A DNA stretch of 5,927 nt from an uncultured Leptolyngbya sp. (GCA_937899365.1 CALBPH010000403.1:1-5927), one strand, 5' to 3'. Shown: positions 1 through 5,183, numbered from the stretch's first letter. The notes: generated by a model not told the origin, from the letters alone. Translations and numbers: made by a program.

Positions 1-174
1 CCGAAGGTGCTGGGGGCCAATATATGGGGCAAGGTGAAAACGGTGGTGCAGATTTGTGCTTTCTCAACCCTCATATCTCCCCTAGCCCAAAGTTATCCCT
101 TAGTTTCCCTAGGGTTGTTTTGGCTAGCCGTATTACTGACCTGGTGGTCTGGGCTAATCTATTTAATGGCGTAA
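1..174 (+). CDS. pgsA: PgsA-like CDP-alcohol phosphatidyltransferase, C-terminal 57 residues (5' end outside window)
   Basis: The frame is open from the first base to the TAA at 172-174 and gives 57 residues. They start PKVLGANIWGKVKTVVQ and end in a hydrophobic stretch with a WLAV..LLTWWSGLIYLMA-type tail. A G-K-x-K-T element followed by two hydrophobic membrane helices (about residues 15-31 and 36-55 of the visible part) is typical of the C-terminus of CDP-diacylglycerol--glycerol-3-phosphate 3-phosphatidyltransferase. That inner-membrane enzyme makes phosphatidylglycerol phosphate, the precursor of the only phospholipid of cyanobacterial thylakoids. The catalytic CDP-alcohol motif (DGxxAR...GxxxDxxxD) lies upstream of the window and cannot be checked, so another member of the CDP-alcohol phosphatidyltransferase family is possible. 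The small gene at 202 follows closely on the same strand and is probably cotranscribed. Confidence 0.75.
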   Translation, partial: PKVLGANIWGKVKTVVQICAFSTLISPLAQSYPLVSLGLFWLAVLLTWWSGLIYLMA

Positions 175-187
175 CTTAATGGCGTAA
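163..187. repeat. 12-bp direct repeat (13-bp period) across the pgsA stop codon
   Basis: TTAATGGCGTAA occurs at 163-174 and again at 176-187, separated by one base. The first copy encodes the last residues and stop of the phosphatidyltransferase. The second lies just after the stop. It looks like a small tandem duplication, probably from replication slippage. No function is evident. Confidence 0.8.
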
Positions 188-201
188 TCCCATCAGACCC
201 T

Positions 202-417
202 ATGGCTACGGAAACCGGCAAAACTACTGACGCTCCACAGGAAAACGACTCCTGGCATGTGGTCCAACAGCCCGACGGTCACTGTGACATTGTTAGCCAA
301 GGTGAGCTGACGTCCACAACAGATACCCCTAACCAGTGGGGGCCGTTTGCCAGTCACAGCGAGGCCATTGCTAAACGCGTCGGGTTAATTCGAGCCGGTA
401 AGTGCCTGCCCCGGTAA
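202..417 (+). CDS. Small conserved hypothetical protein (71 aa) downstream of pgsA
   Basis: This is a 71-residue soluble protein with no signal peptide or membrane segment. The first ~14 residues are polar and probably disordered. A compact segment begins at W18 (WHVVQQPDGHCDIV), followed by a variable Thr-rich linker (about 36-44). The C-terminal block QWGPFASHSEAIAKRVGLIR (45-64) continues through AGKC to the end. The W-G-P-F..EAIA+RVGLIRAGKC pattern resembles small uncharacterised proteins I associate with cyanobacterial genomes, but I cannot give a family name or function. The ATG at 202 is 27 bp after the pgsA stop, and no clear Shine-Dalgarno is visible. The gene ends with TAA and is followed at once by TAG in the same frame. 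It converges with the ctpC-type gene 59 bp further on. The nearest safe inference is cotranscription with pgsA, which alone does not prove a role in lipid synthesis. Confidence 0.75.
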   Translation: MATETGKTTDAPQENDSWHVVQQPDGHCDIVSQGELTSTTDTPNQWGPFASHSEAIAKRVGLIRAGKCLPR

Positions 418-420
418 TAG

Positions 421-464
421 TGCAGCAGGCCTTTGCCTTTACTGTGCGTAGTGTGCCTGCTGTG
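421..464. terminator. Weak stem-loop between convergent genes, possible bidirectional terminator
   Basis: CAGCAGGC (423-430) pairs perfectly with GCCTGCTG (455-462). Two wobble pairs can extend the stem outward to 421 and 464. The loop is 24 nt and no T-tract follows on either strand. Its position in the 59-bp gap between the converging small gene and the ctpC-type gene is what one expects for shared termination. The long loop and missing T-tract make the call weak. Confidence 0.3.
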
Positions 465-476
465 CCCTACTACTGA

Positions 477-1775
477 CTAGTTAACCGCAACGCCCCCGAC
501 GCTCGCAGCCTCACGCTGACCTCGGAGTACATCATTGAGAACTTCTATCGCCTTGGAATACTGGGGATCTTCCAATGTGCCGATGCGATCTCGATCTTCA
601 CTGAGGTATTCCCGTTCCTCGTCCGTAAGCTCTACCGTAAAGTCGGGCTCAATACCCAGGGTATTAATATCGCGACCGCTTGGGGTTAGATATTTGGCAA
701 TGGTAACCGCAATCCCGGAACCATCCCCCAAACCTCGCACCGACTGCACCAGTCCTTTACCAAAGGTCGTGGTGCCCACCAGCACCGCGCGATTATTGTC
801 CTGCAGGGCTCCAGACAGAATTTCACTGGCACTGGCAGAACCACCATCCACCAATACAACCAAAGGCTTATCACTCAAAGCCCGGTCACTAGCGACATTT
901 TCATCCAAGACACCTTCCCGATTCACCGTCGAAACGATGGTGCCATCACTGAGCCACATGCGGGAAATATCAATACTCGAGTAAAGCAAGCCACCAGGAT
1001 TAGAGCGCAAATCAAGCACGTAGCCCGTCACATCGCGTAGTTCGAGCTCCTGAATGGCCTCACGCATTTCAGACGCCGCATTGGCACTAAACTGGGTCAG
1101 ACGAATGTAGCCGACACCGCCCTCTTGTTCAGGGTGATAGGCAAAGCGTACGGGATGAATCTCAATTCGAGCCCGCACCAGATCAAAATCAAGCTCCTCA
1201 CCTTCACGGATAACGGTTAGGGTGACGTCAGAATTTACTGGCCCTCGAATCAAATTAACCGCATCGCTTAGATCCATTCCCTCGGTTGTCTGGCCATCAA
1301 TGCCGACAATCACATCCCCAGAGCGAATACCTGCTTCAAATGCCGGTGTATCTTCAATGGGAGAAACCACAACGATCTCTTCGGTTTCTTCCTCCTGGGA
1401 AATTTGGATACCCACCCCGGTCAGTTCACCAGAGGTATCGATTTGCATATTGCGAAACTCCTGAGGATCCATGAAGCGGGTATAGGGATCATCAAGGGAA
1501 TCCAGCATTTCTCGAATCGCTTCATAGGCAGCACCGCTGTCGGTGTAGTCGCGATTGAGATAGTCAGTACGGATAGCTTGCCAGTCTTGATCATTAAATG
1601 TCTCATCGACATACTCATGATCGATCAGCTGCCACACTTCATCAATGACTTCTTTCGGGCTCTCTCTAAAGAATGCCTGACTCTGAGACCAGTGAATGCT
1701 TGTTCCTGCAACGACAACGGCCATACTTGCCAAAGCTGCCGCACCCAAAATCAGGCCATGCTTCTTGGTTGCCAT
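477..1775 (-). CDS. ctpC: Carboxyl-terminal processing protease CtpC (S41 family, PDZ-containing)
   Basis: This 432-residue S41-family serine protease cleaves at or near protein C-termini in the periplasm or thylakoid lumen. A lysine-rich N-terminus (KK at 4-5) and a hydrophobic stretch at about 7-25 form a signal peptide or membrane anchor. A helical region (about 38-105, YVDETFNDQDW and DDPYTRFMDP) leads into a PDZ domain (about 109-190) that starts with the peptide-binding loop GELTGVGIQI (116-125). The catalytic core follows. S315 in GGSASASEI, K340 in FGKGLVQS and Q344 have exactly the 25- and 4-residue spacing of the Ser-Lys-Gln triad of Bacillus CtpB (S309/K334/Q338). Length fits cyanobacterial CtpA/B/C proteins (about 420-460). 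The QIDTSGELTGVGIQI and SPIEDTPAFEAG signatures match what I recall of the CtpC branch rather than CtpA, the D1-processing enzyme. The paralogue assignment is less certain than the family. The ATG at 1775 is supported by a complete export signal. It has its own likely promoter at 1823-1852. Confidence 0.93.
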   Translation of the reverse strand: MATKKHGLILGAAALASMAVVVAGTSIHWSQSQAFFRESPKEVIDEVWQLIDHEYVDETFNDQDWQAIRTDYLNRDYTDSGAAYEAIREMLDSLDDPYTRFMDPQEFRNMQIDTSGELTGVGIQISQEEETEEIVVVSPIEDTPAFEAGIRSGDVIVGIDGQTTEGMDLSDAVNLIRGPVNSDVTLTVIREGEELDFDLVRARIEIHPVRFAYHPEQEGGVGYIRLTQFSANAASEMREAIQELELRDVTGYVLDLRSNPGGLLYSSIDISRMWLSDGTIVSTVNREGVLDENVASDRALSDKPLVVLVDGGSASASEILSGALQDNNRAVLVGTTTFGKGLVQSVRGLGDGSGIAVTIAKYLTPSGRDINTLGIEPDFTVELTDEEREYLSEDRDRIGTLEDPQYSKAIEVLNDVLRGQREAASVGGVAVN

Positions 1776-1822
1776 AAAAAGAAATCCAGAAAAAGACTAG
1801 GACGATACGTACTTAACCAGAC

Positions 1823-1852
1823 AGTATAAATAGCTAGCTCACACCCTTTCAA
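1823..1852 (-). promoter_or_regulatory. Probable sigma70-type promoter of the ctpC-type gene
   Basis: On the minus strand, TTGAAA (1852-1847; 5 of 6 to TTGACA) is separated by 18 bp from TATACT (1828-1823; 5 of 6 to TATAAT). The expected start near 1815 would give a 5' leader of about 40 nt before the ATG at 1775. This is the best promoter-like match noticed in the window, and it supports separate transcription of ctpC from ispG. Confidence 0.5.
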
Positions 1853-1932
1853 TATATAAGCTTTGTTCAACTGACGCAGGCACCGTACAGATGCTTAGTC
1901 ATTCAATGCAGCTTAGCAACTCCTCAGGAAAG

Positions 1933-1958
1933 TTGGCCGATAAATTTGGCCAATAATC
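1933..1958. repeat. Imperfect 13-bp tandem repeat containing TTGGCC
   Basis: TTGGCCGATAAAT (1933-1945) is followed directly by TTGGCCAATAATC (1946-1958), identical at 10 of 13 positions. The second copy contains the 8-bp palindrome TTGGCCAA, and GGCCAA (1948-1953) can also pair with TTGGCC (1933-1938). It lies about 80-105 bp upstream of the ctpC -35 box. It could be a protein-binding site, but nothing proves it. Confidence 0.5.
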
Positions 1959-2073
1959 ATCAAACTTTGAGGTTAGCAGATGTGAATCAAGATTTAACGA
2001 ACGGATGGCTTACTCGACTAAGTTAACAAATTGGTATGAGTTAACCATGAACGCTTTCTTGGGTAATCCTGAA

Positions 2074-2128
2074 ATCCCCACCTAGAACCATCACATTCTT
2101 AAGAAAAAAGATAGTTCTAGATGGGGAT
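2074..2128 (-). terminator. Strong hairpin, probable ispG transcription terminator
   Basis: Arms 2074-2092 (beginning ATCCCCACCTAGAACCA) and 2110-2128 (ending TAGTTCTAGATGGGGAT) form a 19-bp stem around a 17-nt loop. On the plus strand two positions are C/A mismatches. On the minus strand both become G-U wobbles, so a transcript leaving ispG folds the stem without a mismatch. The hairpin begins 29 bp after the ispG stop. Only a short U-run follows (AUUUC), so it may act as a terminator, a 3'-end stabiliser, or both. The loop contains the palindrome TTCTTAAGAA (2096-2105). A small mobile repeat is an alternative, but no target duplication is seen. Confidence 0.6.
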
Positions 2129-2157
2129 ACAAAATCGATGGGTCTTGTTTAAAAAAC

Positions 2158-3384
2158 TTAGCTTTCTGGGTCCACCCAGCGGCCATCGCCCTTAATCAAA
2201 TTAATTAATTCCACTACACCCTCATCTTCAGGTACCCGCTTAATTTCCTCACGGCCTCTGTAGAGGGAAATATATCCTGGCGTTTTACCCACATAACCAT
2301 AGTCAGCATCTGCCATTTCCCCTGGCCCATTAACGATACAGCCCATAACGGCAATATCTAGGCCTGTGAGGTGGTTTGTGGCTTCCCGTACCTTGTGCAG
2401 AACCTCTTCTAGATTAAACAGCGTCCGACCACAGGAAGGACAGGCGACATACTCCACCATGGTTTTGCGGAGCCCCAGGGCTTGCAAAATGCTGTAACAC
2501 ACTGGAATTTCCTTTTCGGGTGCTTCGGTTAGGGAGACCCGGATGGTGTCACCAATGCCCTCTGCCAGCAACGTACCAATCCCTGCGGTGGATTTTATCC
2601 GACCATATTCGCCATCGCCTGCCTCGGTCACGCCCAAATGCAGTGGGTAGCTCATCCCCAGTTCGTCCATCCGCTGAGCCATCAGGCGATAGGCCGCTAG
2701 CATCACCGGCACCCGGGATGCCTTTAAGGAAATGACCAGGTTGTGAAAGTTCAGGGATTCACAAATACGGATAAACTCTAGGGCCGATTCCACCATGCCC
2801 TCAGGGGTATCGCCATAGGTAAACAGCATGCGCTCCGCCAAAGAGCCATGGTTCACACCAATGCGCATAGCTTTGTTTTGATCGCGGAGGGATACGACTA
2901 GAGGCTCTAGGGTTTCCCTAATTTTCTCACCAATGGCATCAAACTCGGTTTGGGTATACTCCGTGCGGCTGTCGCTGGGCTTTTCAAACACATAGAGACC
3001 AGGATTGATCCGCACCTTATCTACATGCTTAGCCACTTCCAGGGCGATTTTCATGCCGTTGTGGTGCACGTCTGCCACTAGGGGCACTGCCTGGTAGGTC
3101 GCCGTAAGTTTTTCTCTGATAGTTGCTAGGGCCTTAGCATGGGCCATGCTAGGTACCGTAACCCGTACAATTTCACAGCCAAGTTCATGCAAACGTCGAA
3201 TAGCTGCCACTGAGCCCTCAGTGTCCAGCGTATCTTCATTGATCATCGACTGTACGACAACCGGGGCTCCACCCCCAATGATGACGTCACCGACGGGTAC
3301 TGGACGAGTTTTACGACGAACAATTGTAGTGTCGATGAGTTCGTTGGCACTGGTGTTGGAAGAGGGAGGCGTCAGGGTTTGCAT
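2158..3384 (-). CDS. ispG: 4-hydroxy-3-methylbut-2-en-1-yl diphosphate synthase IspG (GcpE)
   Basis: This 408-residue enzyme converts 2-C-methyl-D-erythritol 2,4-cyclodiphosphate to HMBPP in the cytosolic MEP isoprenoid pathway, which feeds carotenoid, phytol and quinone synthesis. In cyanobacteria reduced ferredoxin is the usual electron donor (the EC 1.17.7.1 type). The N-terminal TIM-barrel part shows the family motifs VVVQSMINEDT (42-52), VRVTVPS (73-79), VADVHHNG (103-110), KVRINPG (123-129), RIGVNHGSL (174-182) and GVTEAGDGEYGRIKS (251-265). The C-terminal iron-sulfur part carries three cluster cysteines, C315 and C318 in ACPSCGR and C349 in MGCIVNGPGE, with the conserved E356 completing the site. 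Length and motifs are complete, with no sign of damage. This is the short bacterial form without the central insert of plant enzymes. The ATG at 3384 gives an N-terminus of usual length, and no strong Shine-Dalgarno precedes it. A hairpin follows the stop at 2158. Confidence 0.98.
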   Translation of the reverse strand: MQTLTPPSSNTSANELIDTTIVRRKTRPVPVGDVIIGGGAPVVVQSMINEDTLDTEGSVAAIRRLHELGCEIVRVTVPSMAHAKALATIREKLTATYQAVPLVADVHHNGMKIALEVAKHVDKVRINPGLYVFEKPSDSRTEYTQTEFDAIGEKIRETLEPLVVSLRDQNKAMRIGVNHGSLAERMLFTYGDTPEGMVESALEFIRICESLNFHNLVISLKASRVPVMLAAYRLMAQRMDELGMSYPLHLGVTEAGDGEYGRIKSTAGIGTLLAEGIGDTIRVSLTEAPEKEIPVCYSILQALGLRKTMVEYVACPSCGRTLFNLEEVLHKVREATNHLTGLDIAVMGCIVNGPGEMADADYGYVGKTPGYISLYRGREEIKRVPEDEGVVELINLIKGDGRWVDPES

Positions 3385-3409
3385 ACGTCGAACAACGGAT
3401 GGATTTATG

Positions 3410-3443
3410 GTTTAGACCCCATTCAAAGCCTATGGCTCTAAAC
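3410..3443 (-). promoter_or_regulatory. Possible hairpin in the ispG 5' leader
   Basis: GTTTAGA (3410-3416) and TCTAAAC (3437-3443) are perfect inverted copies 20 nt apart. The loop contains GCCTATGGC, which can form a small inner stem. It ends 25 nt before the ispG ATG, so it could influence translation or stability. The 7-bp stem is AT-rich and may be chance. It does not match any riboswitch I recognise. Confidence 0.3.
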
Positions 3444-3464
3444 GTGGATCAGGCTTGCTTTCCT

Positions 3465-3493
3465 ATTGTATTTCGCTAGGGTCCCACAAAATG
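3465..3493 (-). promoter_or_regulatory. Possible ispG promoter (-10 element only)
   Basis: On the minus strand TACAAT (3470-3465) matches 5 of 6 to TATAAT. The hexamer 17 bp upstream, CATTTT, is a poor -35. If used, transcription would start near 3458, giving a leader of about 74 nt that includes the stem at 3410-3443. Transcription reading in from the TPR gene 196 bp upstream is the alternative. Confidence 0.3.
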
Positions 3494-3527
3494 TAGATGC
3501 TTACTGGCAGTCTGGACGACAAAACAT

Positions 3528-3539
3528 TTGCGATCGCAA
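3528..3539. repeat. HIP1 palindrome (GCGATCGC) in an extended 12-bp palindrome
   Basis: TTGCGATCGCAA at 3528-3539 contains the octamer GCGATCGC (3530-3537). This octamer is over-represented in many cyanobacterial genomes (HIP1). It is the only copy I found here. It supports a cyanobacterial origin but has no assigned role at this locus. Confidence 0.85.
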
Positions 3540-3580
3540 CCCCTCCCCGCTTTTCTTATGCCAAACAGCCCTACCGCTGC

Positions 3581-4051
3581 CTAATTTAATTTGGCAATAC
3601 ACTCCAGCACCAAACGCTGATTAATCAAGGAAAACGGTTGAATATCCAGAGTGCGACGAAAGCAGTGAATCGCATCTAGATAATTACCAATGGAAGCATG
3701 GCATAAACCTAAACCATGAAGGGCCCCAAAGTGATAAGGAACAAGTTCAAGGGTTTTTTCGCAATCCTTAACAGCAGCTGAATAGTTACCTTGCATATAG
3801 TAAAGAACAGCCCGCCGATTCCAAGCTTCAGCAAAGTCTGGCAGACTGACAATCAGCTCATCAAGAATCGCTTTAGCATCCTCACCCTGCTCAGCTTCAA
3901 CTAGGGTTTGACTCTCAATTAAACGCTTGGCACCTTGAACACCCTTTTGGTGAAACCACATGTGCCAGAATTCTCCTGTTGCTTGATTTCGAACGGCTTC
4001 ATCTGGATCTTTCAATGCCTGTAACAGGCGCTCAATATAGGCAGAATCCAT
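3581..4051 (-). CDS. Small TPR-repeat protein (156 aa)
   Basis: This is a soluble protein with two clear tetratricopeptide repeats. TPR 1 spans about 73-106 (AEAWNRRAVLYYMQGNYSAA then VKDCEKTLELVP). TPR 2 spans about 107-140 (FGALHGLGLCHASIGNYLDA then IHCFRRTLDIQP). A likely capping helix ends the protein. Residues 47-70 (QTLVEAEQGEDAKAILDELI) look like the second half of a degenerate preceding repeat. The N-terminus (LLQALKDPDEAVRNQATGEF, 9-28) has a HEAT-like D-x-x-x-R-x-x-A pattern. No signal peptide or membrane segment is present. TPR units bind other proteins, and the partner is not evident. It lies upstream of ispG on the same strand with a 196-bp gap, so cotranscription is possible but not shown. 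It is divergent from gvpN. The ATG at 4051 lacks a clear Shine-Dalgarno. I am confident of the TPR fold, but no specific function can be given. Confidence 0.88.
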   Translation of the reverse strand: MDSAYIERLLQALKDPDEAVRNQATGEFWHMWFHQKGVQGAKRLIESQTLVEAEQGEDAKAILDELIVSLPDFAEAWNRRAVLYYMQGNYSAAVKDCEKTLELVPYHFGALHGLGLCHASIGNYLDAIHCFRRTLDIQPFSLINQRLVLECIAKLN

Positions 4052-4082
4052 CAGTTAAACGGGTTGATCGATCGAGTTGGAC

Positions 4083-4112
4083 TGGCACCCACCGACACCC
4101 AAATCGGTGCCA
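4083..4112. repeat. Nested inverted repeats in the divergent TPR-gvpN spacer
   Basis: TGGCACC (4083-4089) pairs with GGTGCCA (4106-4112), and alternatively CACCGA (4090-4095) pairs with TCGGTG (4104-4109). The two foldings compete because they share bases in the right arm. Located about 30-60 bp upstream of the TPR start, this could be an operator or leader structure. There is no further support. Confidence 0.3.
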
Positions 4113-4249
4113 TCGTCTTTAGTCTTGGACTTAGGAAAATCACAATAAATCTGAACGATACGGAAAGCACCCACTAAGTCATGAATAAGTCTGGAGGGCG
4201 ACAATAGGGAGTGGTATACACCACCAGGGAAAGCTAAGGCAAATAATAC

Positions 4250-4275
4250 ATGGGCGTGTTCACGTTATAGCCCAT
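4250..4275 (+). promoter_or_regulatory. Possible stem-loop in the gvpN leader
   Basis: ATGGGC (4250-4255) pairs with GCCCAT (4270-4275) around a 14-nt loop, just ahead of the ribosome-binding site. A second small inverted repeat, GTGGT..ACCAC (4211-4224), lies upstream and overlaps a TATACA that could be a -10 box without a matching -35. These may be regulatory but are short. Confidence 0.25.
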
Positions 4276-4286
4276 ACTTCACCTAC

Positions 4287-4292
4287 AAAGGA
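4287..4292 (+). promoter_or_regulatory. Ribosome-binding site of gvpN
   Basis: AAAGGA at 4287-4292 lies 11 nt before the GTG at 4304. This supports GTG as the start codon, since no in-frame ATG is better placed and the family N-terminus begins at this point. Confidence 0.5.
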
Positions 4293-4303
4293 TCGGTATC
4301 TCT

Positions 4304-5008
4304 GTGTCCACGGTAATTCAAGTGCGTCCTCAGCAGTTTGTAAAGACCGCTGCACTTGAGCAGGTCATGCAGCGGGCGCTACGCTATTTAAGAGCCGGCT
4401 ATTCCGTCCATTTGGAAGGCCCAACAGGCATTGGCAAAACCACCTTGGCAAGGCATTTAGCCGCCTGCCGACAGCAACCAATGATGCTGATGCTAGGCGG
4501 CCACAACTTAACGGTTCATAGCGACTTTAACCAACAGGATTCTTGGCTTAAGGTAGCCTGTCGTGAAGGGTGGACCGTAATCTATGACGAATTTAATCGT
4601 TCACGGCCCGAGAGTAATACGATGCTGCTGTCTACCCTAGGTGAGCAGGGGCTCACCCTACCACAGGGAAATGGGGCCGTGCCGATCCATCCCGAGTTTC
4701 GAGTGATTTTCACCTCTAATTCGGAGGAGTACTGCGGCACCTACGGCACCCAAAGCGCGCTGCTAGACCGGATGGTCACCATGCATTTACCGGAGCCCAC
4801 TATGTTGGCGCAACAGCAGCTACTGATGGAATTAGTCGGTATTTCCATTGAATCAGCGGTCTTAGTCATTAGACTTGTGCAGCAATTTTTTCGACAGGTA
4901 TCTCCAGAGGGCAGATTTAGCTTACGACCCAAGCTGATGATTGCCCAGATATGCCACTGCGAAGGTATTAGCGTTTCAGCCGAAGATGCTGACTTTCGAC
5001 AGGTATGA
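4304..5008 (+). CDS. gvpN: Gas vesicle protein GvpN-like AAA+ ATPase, shortened
   Basis: GvpN is a MoxR-type AAA+ ATPase that assists gas-vesicle assembly or enlargement. Visible here are the family N-terminus (FVKTAALEQVMQRALRYLRAG), Walker A at 39-46 (GPTGIGKT), the GvpN signature ACREGWTVIYDEFNRSRPES (85-104) with Walker B D95-E96, sensor 1 FTSN (136-139), EEYCGTYGTQSALLDRM (141-157) with R156 as a likely arginine finger, and SLRPKLMIAQ (206-215). Two departures stand out. Between Walker A and Walker B, about 29 residues of the usual S-D-L-I-G...VDSRL segment are absent, leaving SDFNQQDSWL (73-82) without loss of frame. Translation also stops at TGA 5006-5008, directly after DFRQV, where relatives that I recall continue with Cys and ADVLLSR. 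The same frame after the TGA still reads like GvpN to 5152. Start is GTG with AAAGGA upstream. No other gvp gene lies in the window. It may be an orphan pseudogene, a functional short form, or carry a base-call error. Confidence 0.85.
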   Translation: MSTVIQVRPQQFVKTAALEQVMQRALRYLRAGYSVHLEGPTGIGKTTLARHLAACRQQPMMLMLGGHNLTVHSDFNQQDSWLKVACREGWTVIYDEFNRSRPESNTMLLSTLGEQGLTLPQGNGAVPIHPEFRVIFTSNSEEYCGTYGTQSALLDRMVTMHLPEPTMLAQQQLLMELVGISIESAVLVIRLVQQFFRQVSPEGRFSLRPKLMIAQICHCEGISVSAEDADFRQV

Positions 5009-5152
5009 CGGGACATCTTGCTCTCCCGCTCCTCCCAATCAGCAACCGACGCCAATGAAGTACTTAGGGAATTATTTAATCGTCTATCCAGGCAAAGGCC
5101 AGCGATCAATCCCGAGACATCATCCTGTCTGTCGCTCGAGCATGCAGGATGA
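5009..5152 (+). pseudogene. In-frame continuation of gvpN beyond the TGA (lost C-terminus)
   Basis: Directly after the TGA and in the same frame, 47 codons run to a second TGA at 5150-5152. The first residues, RDILLSRSSQSATDANEVLR, followed by ELFNRL, resemble the C-terminal end of GvpN (pattern ADVLLSR...EAT..L.EL). A single base change from TGT or TGC (Cys) to TGA would explain the break, and repair would give a 282-residue protein. The stretch has no start or ribosome-binding site of its own. The match is from memory of the family and not from an alignment. Confidence 0.6.
5120..5152. terminator. Stem-loop between convergent gvpN and the IMS-domain gene
   Basis: TCATCCTG (5120-5127) pairs with CAGGATGA (5145-5152), an 8-bp perfect stem with a 17-nt loop containing CTCGAG. 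It sits at the junction of two converging genes and includes the second TGA of the gvpN frame. No T-tract follows on either strand, so termination is only plausible. Confidence 0.3.
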
Positions 5153-5183
5153 GCTACGCTGACCGGCTTCTGCTACTTAACGG

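Larger units (their letters stand above)
1776..2157. other. 382-bp intergenic region between ispG and the ctpC-type gene
   Basis: No credible gene lies here. It contains, from the ispG end, a strong hairpin (2074-2128), two copies of AGTTAAC (2021-2027 and 2039-2045), an imperfect 13-bp tandem repeat with a TTGGCCAA palindrome (1933-1958), and the ctpC promoter (1823-1852). The longest plus-strand ATG reading frame I checked is only 21 codons (1891-1956). The AT-rich, stop-rich character fits regulatory spacer DNA. Confidence 0.7.

Noticed and set aside
535..984. Plus-strand 149-codon open frame opposite the protease
   Set aside because: It is antisense to the S41 catalytic core. The protein is low-complexity Ser/Arg-rich and resembles nothing, while the minus strand carries an intact catalytic triad.
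1404..1829. Plus-strand 141-codon open frame over the protease N-terminus
   Set aside because: It is mostly antisense to the PDZ and signal regions of the protease, with no ribosome-binding site and no recognisable domain.
1891..1956. 21-codon frame in the ispG-ctpC spacer
   Set aside because: It is very short, has no good ribosome-binding site, and is built partly from the 13-bp tandem repeat.
5006..5008. TGA as a selenocysteine codon in GvpN
   Set aside because: The replaced residue seems to be Cys, which made this tempting. I know of no selenocysteine pathway in cyanobacteria, and no clear SECIS-type hairpin lies directly downstream.
4741..5109. Minus-strand 122-codon frame opposite gvpN
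   Set aside because: It is a shadow of the gvpN frame, which carries all the AAA+ motifs. The Ser/Cys-rich translation has no domain.
4941..5162. Plus-strand 73-codon frame overlapping the gvpN 3' end
   Set aside because: It is in a different frame from gvpN. The GvpN-like reading continues in the gvpN frame after the TGA, so this frame is not a shifted gvpN end.
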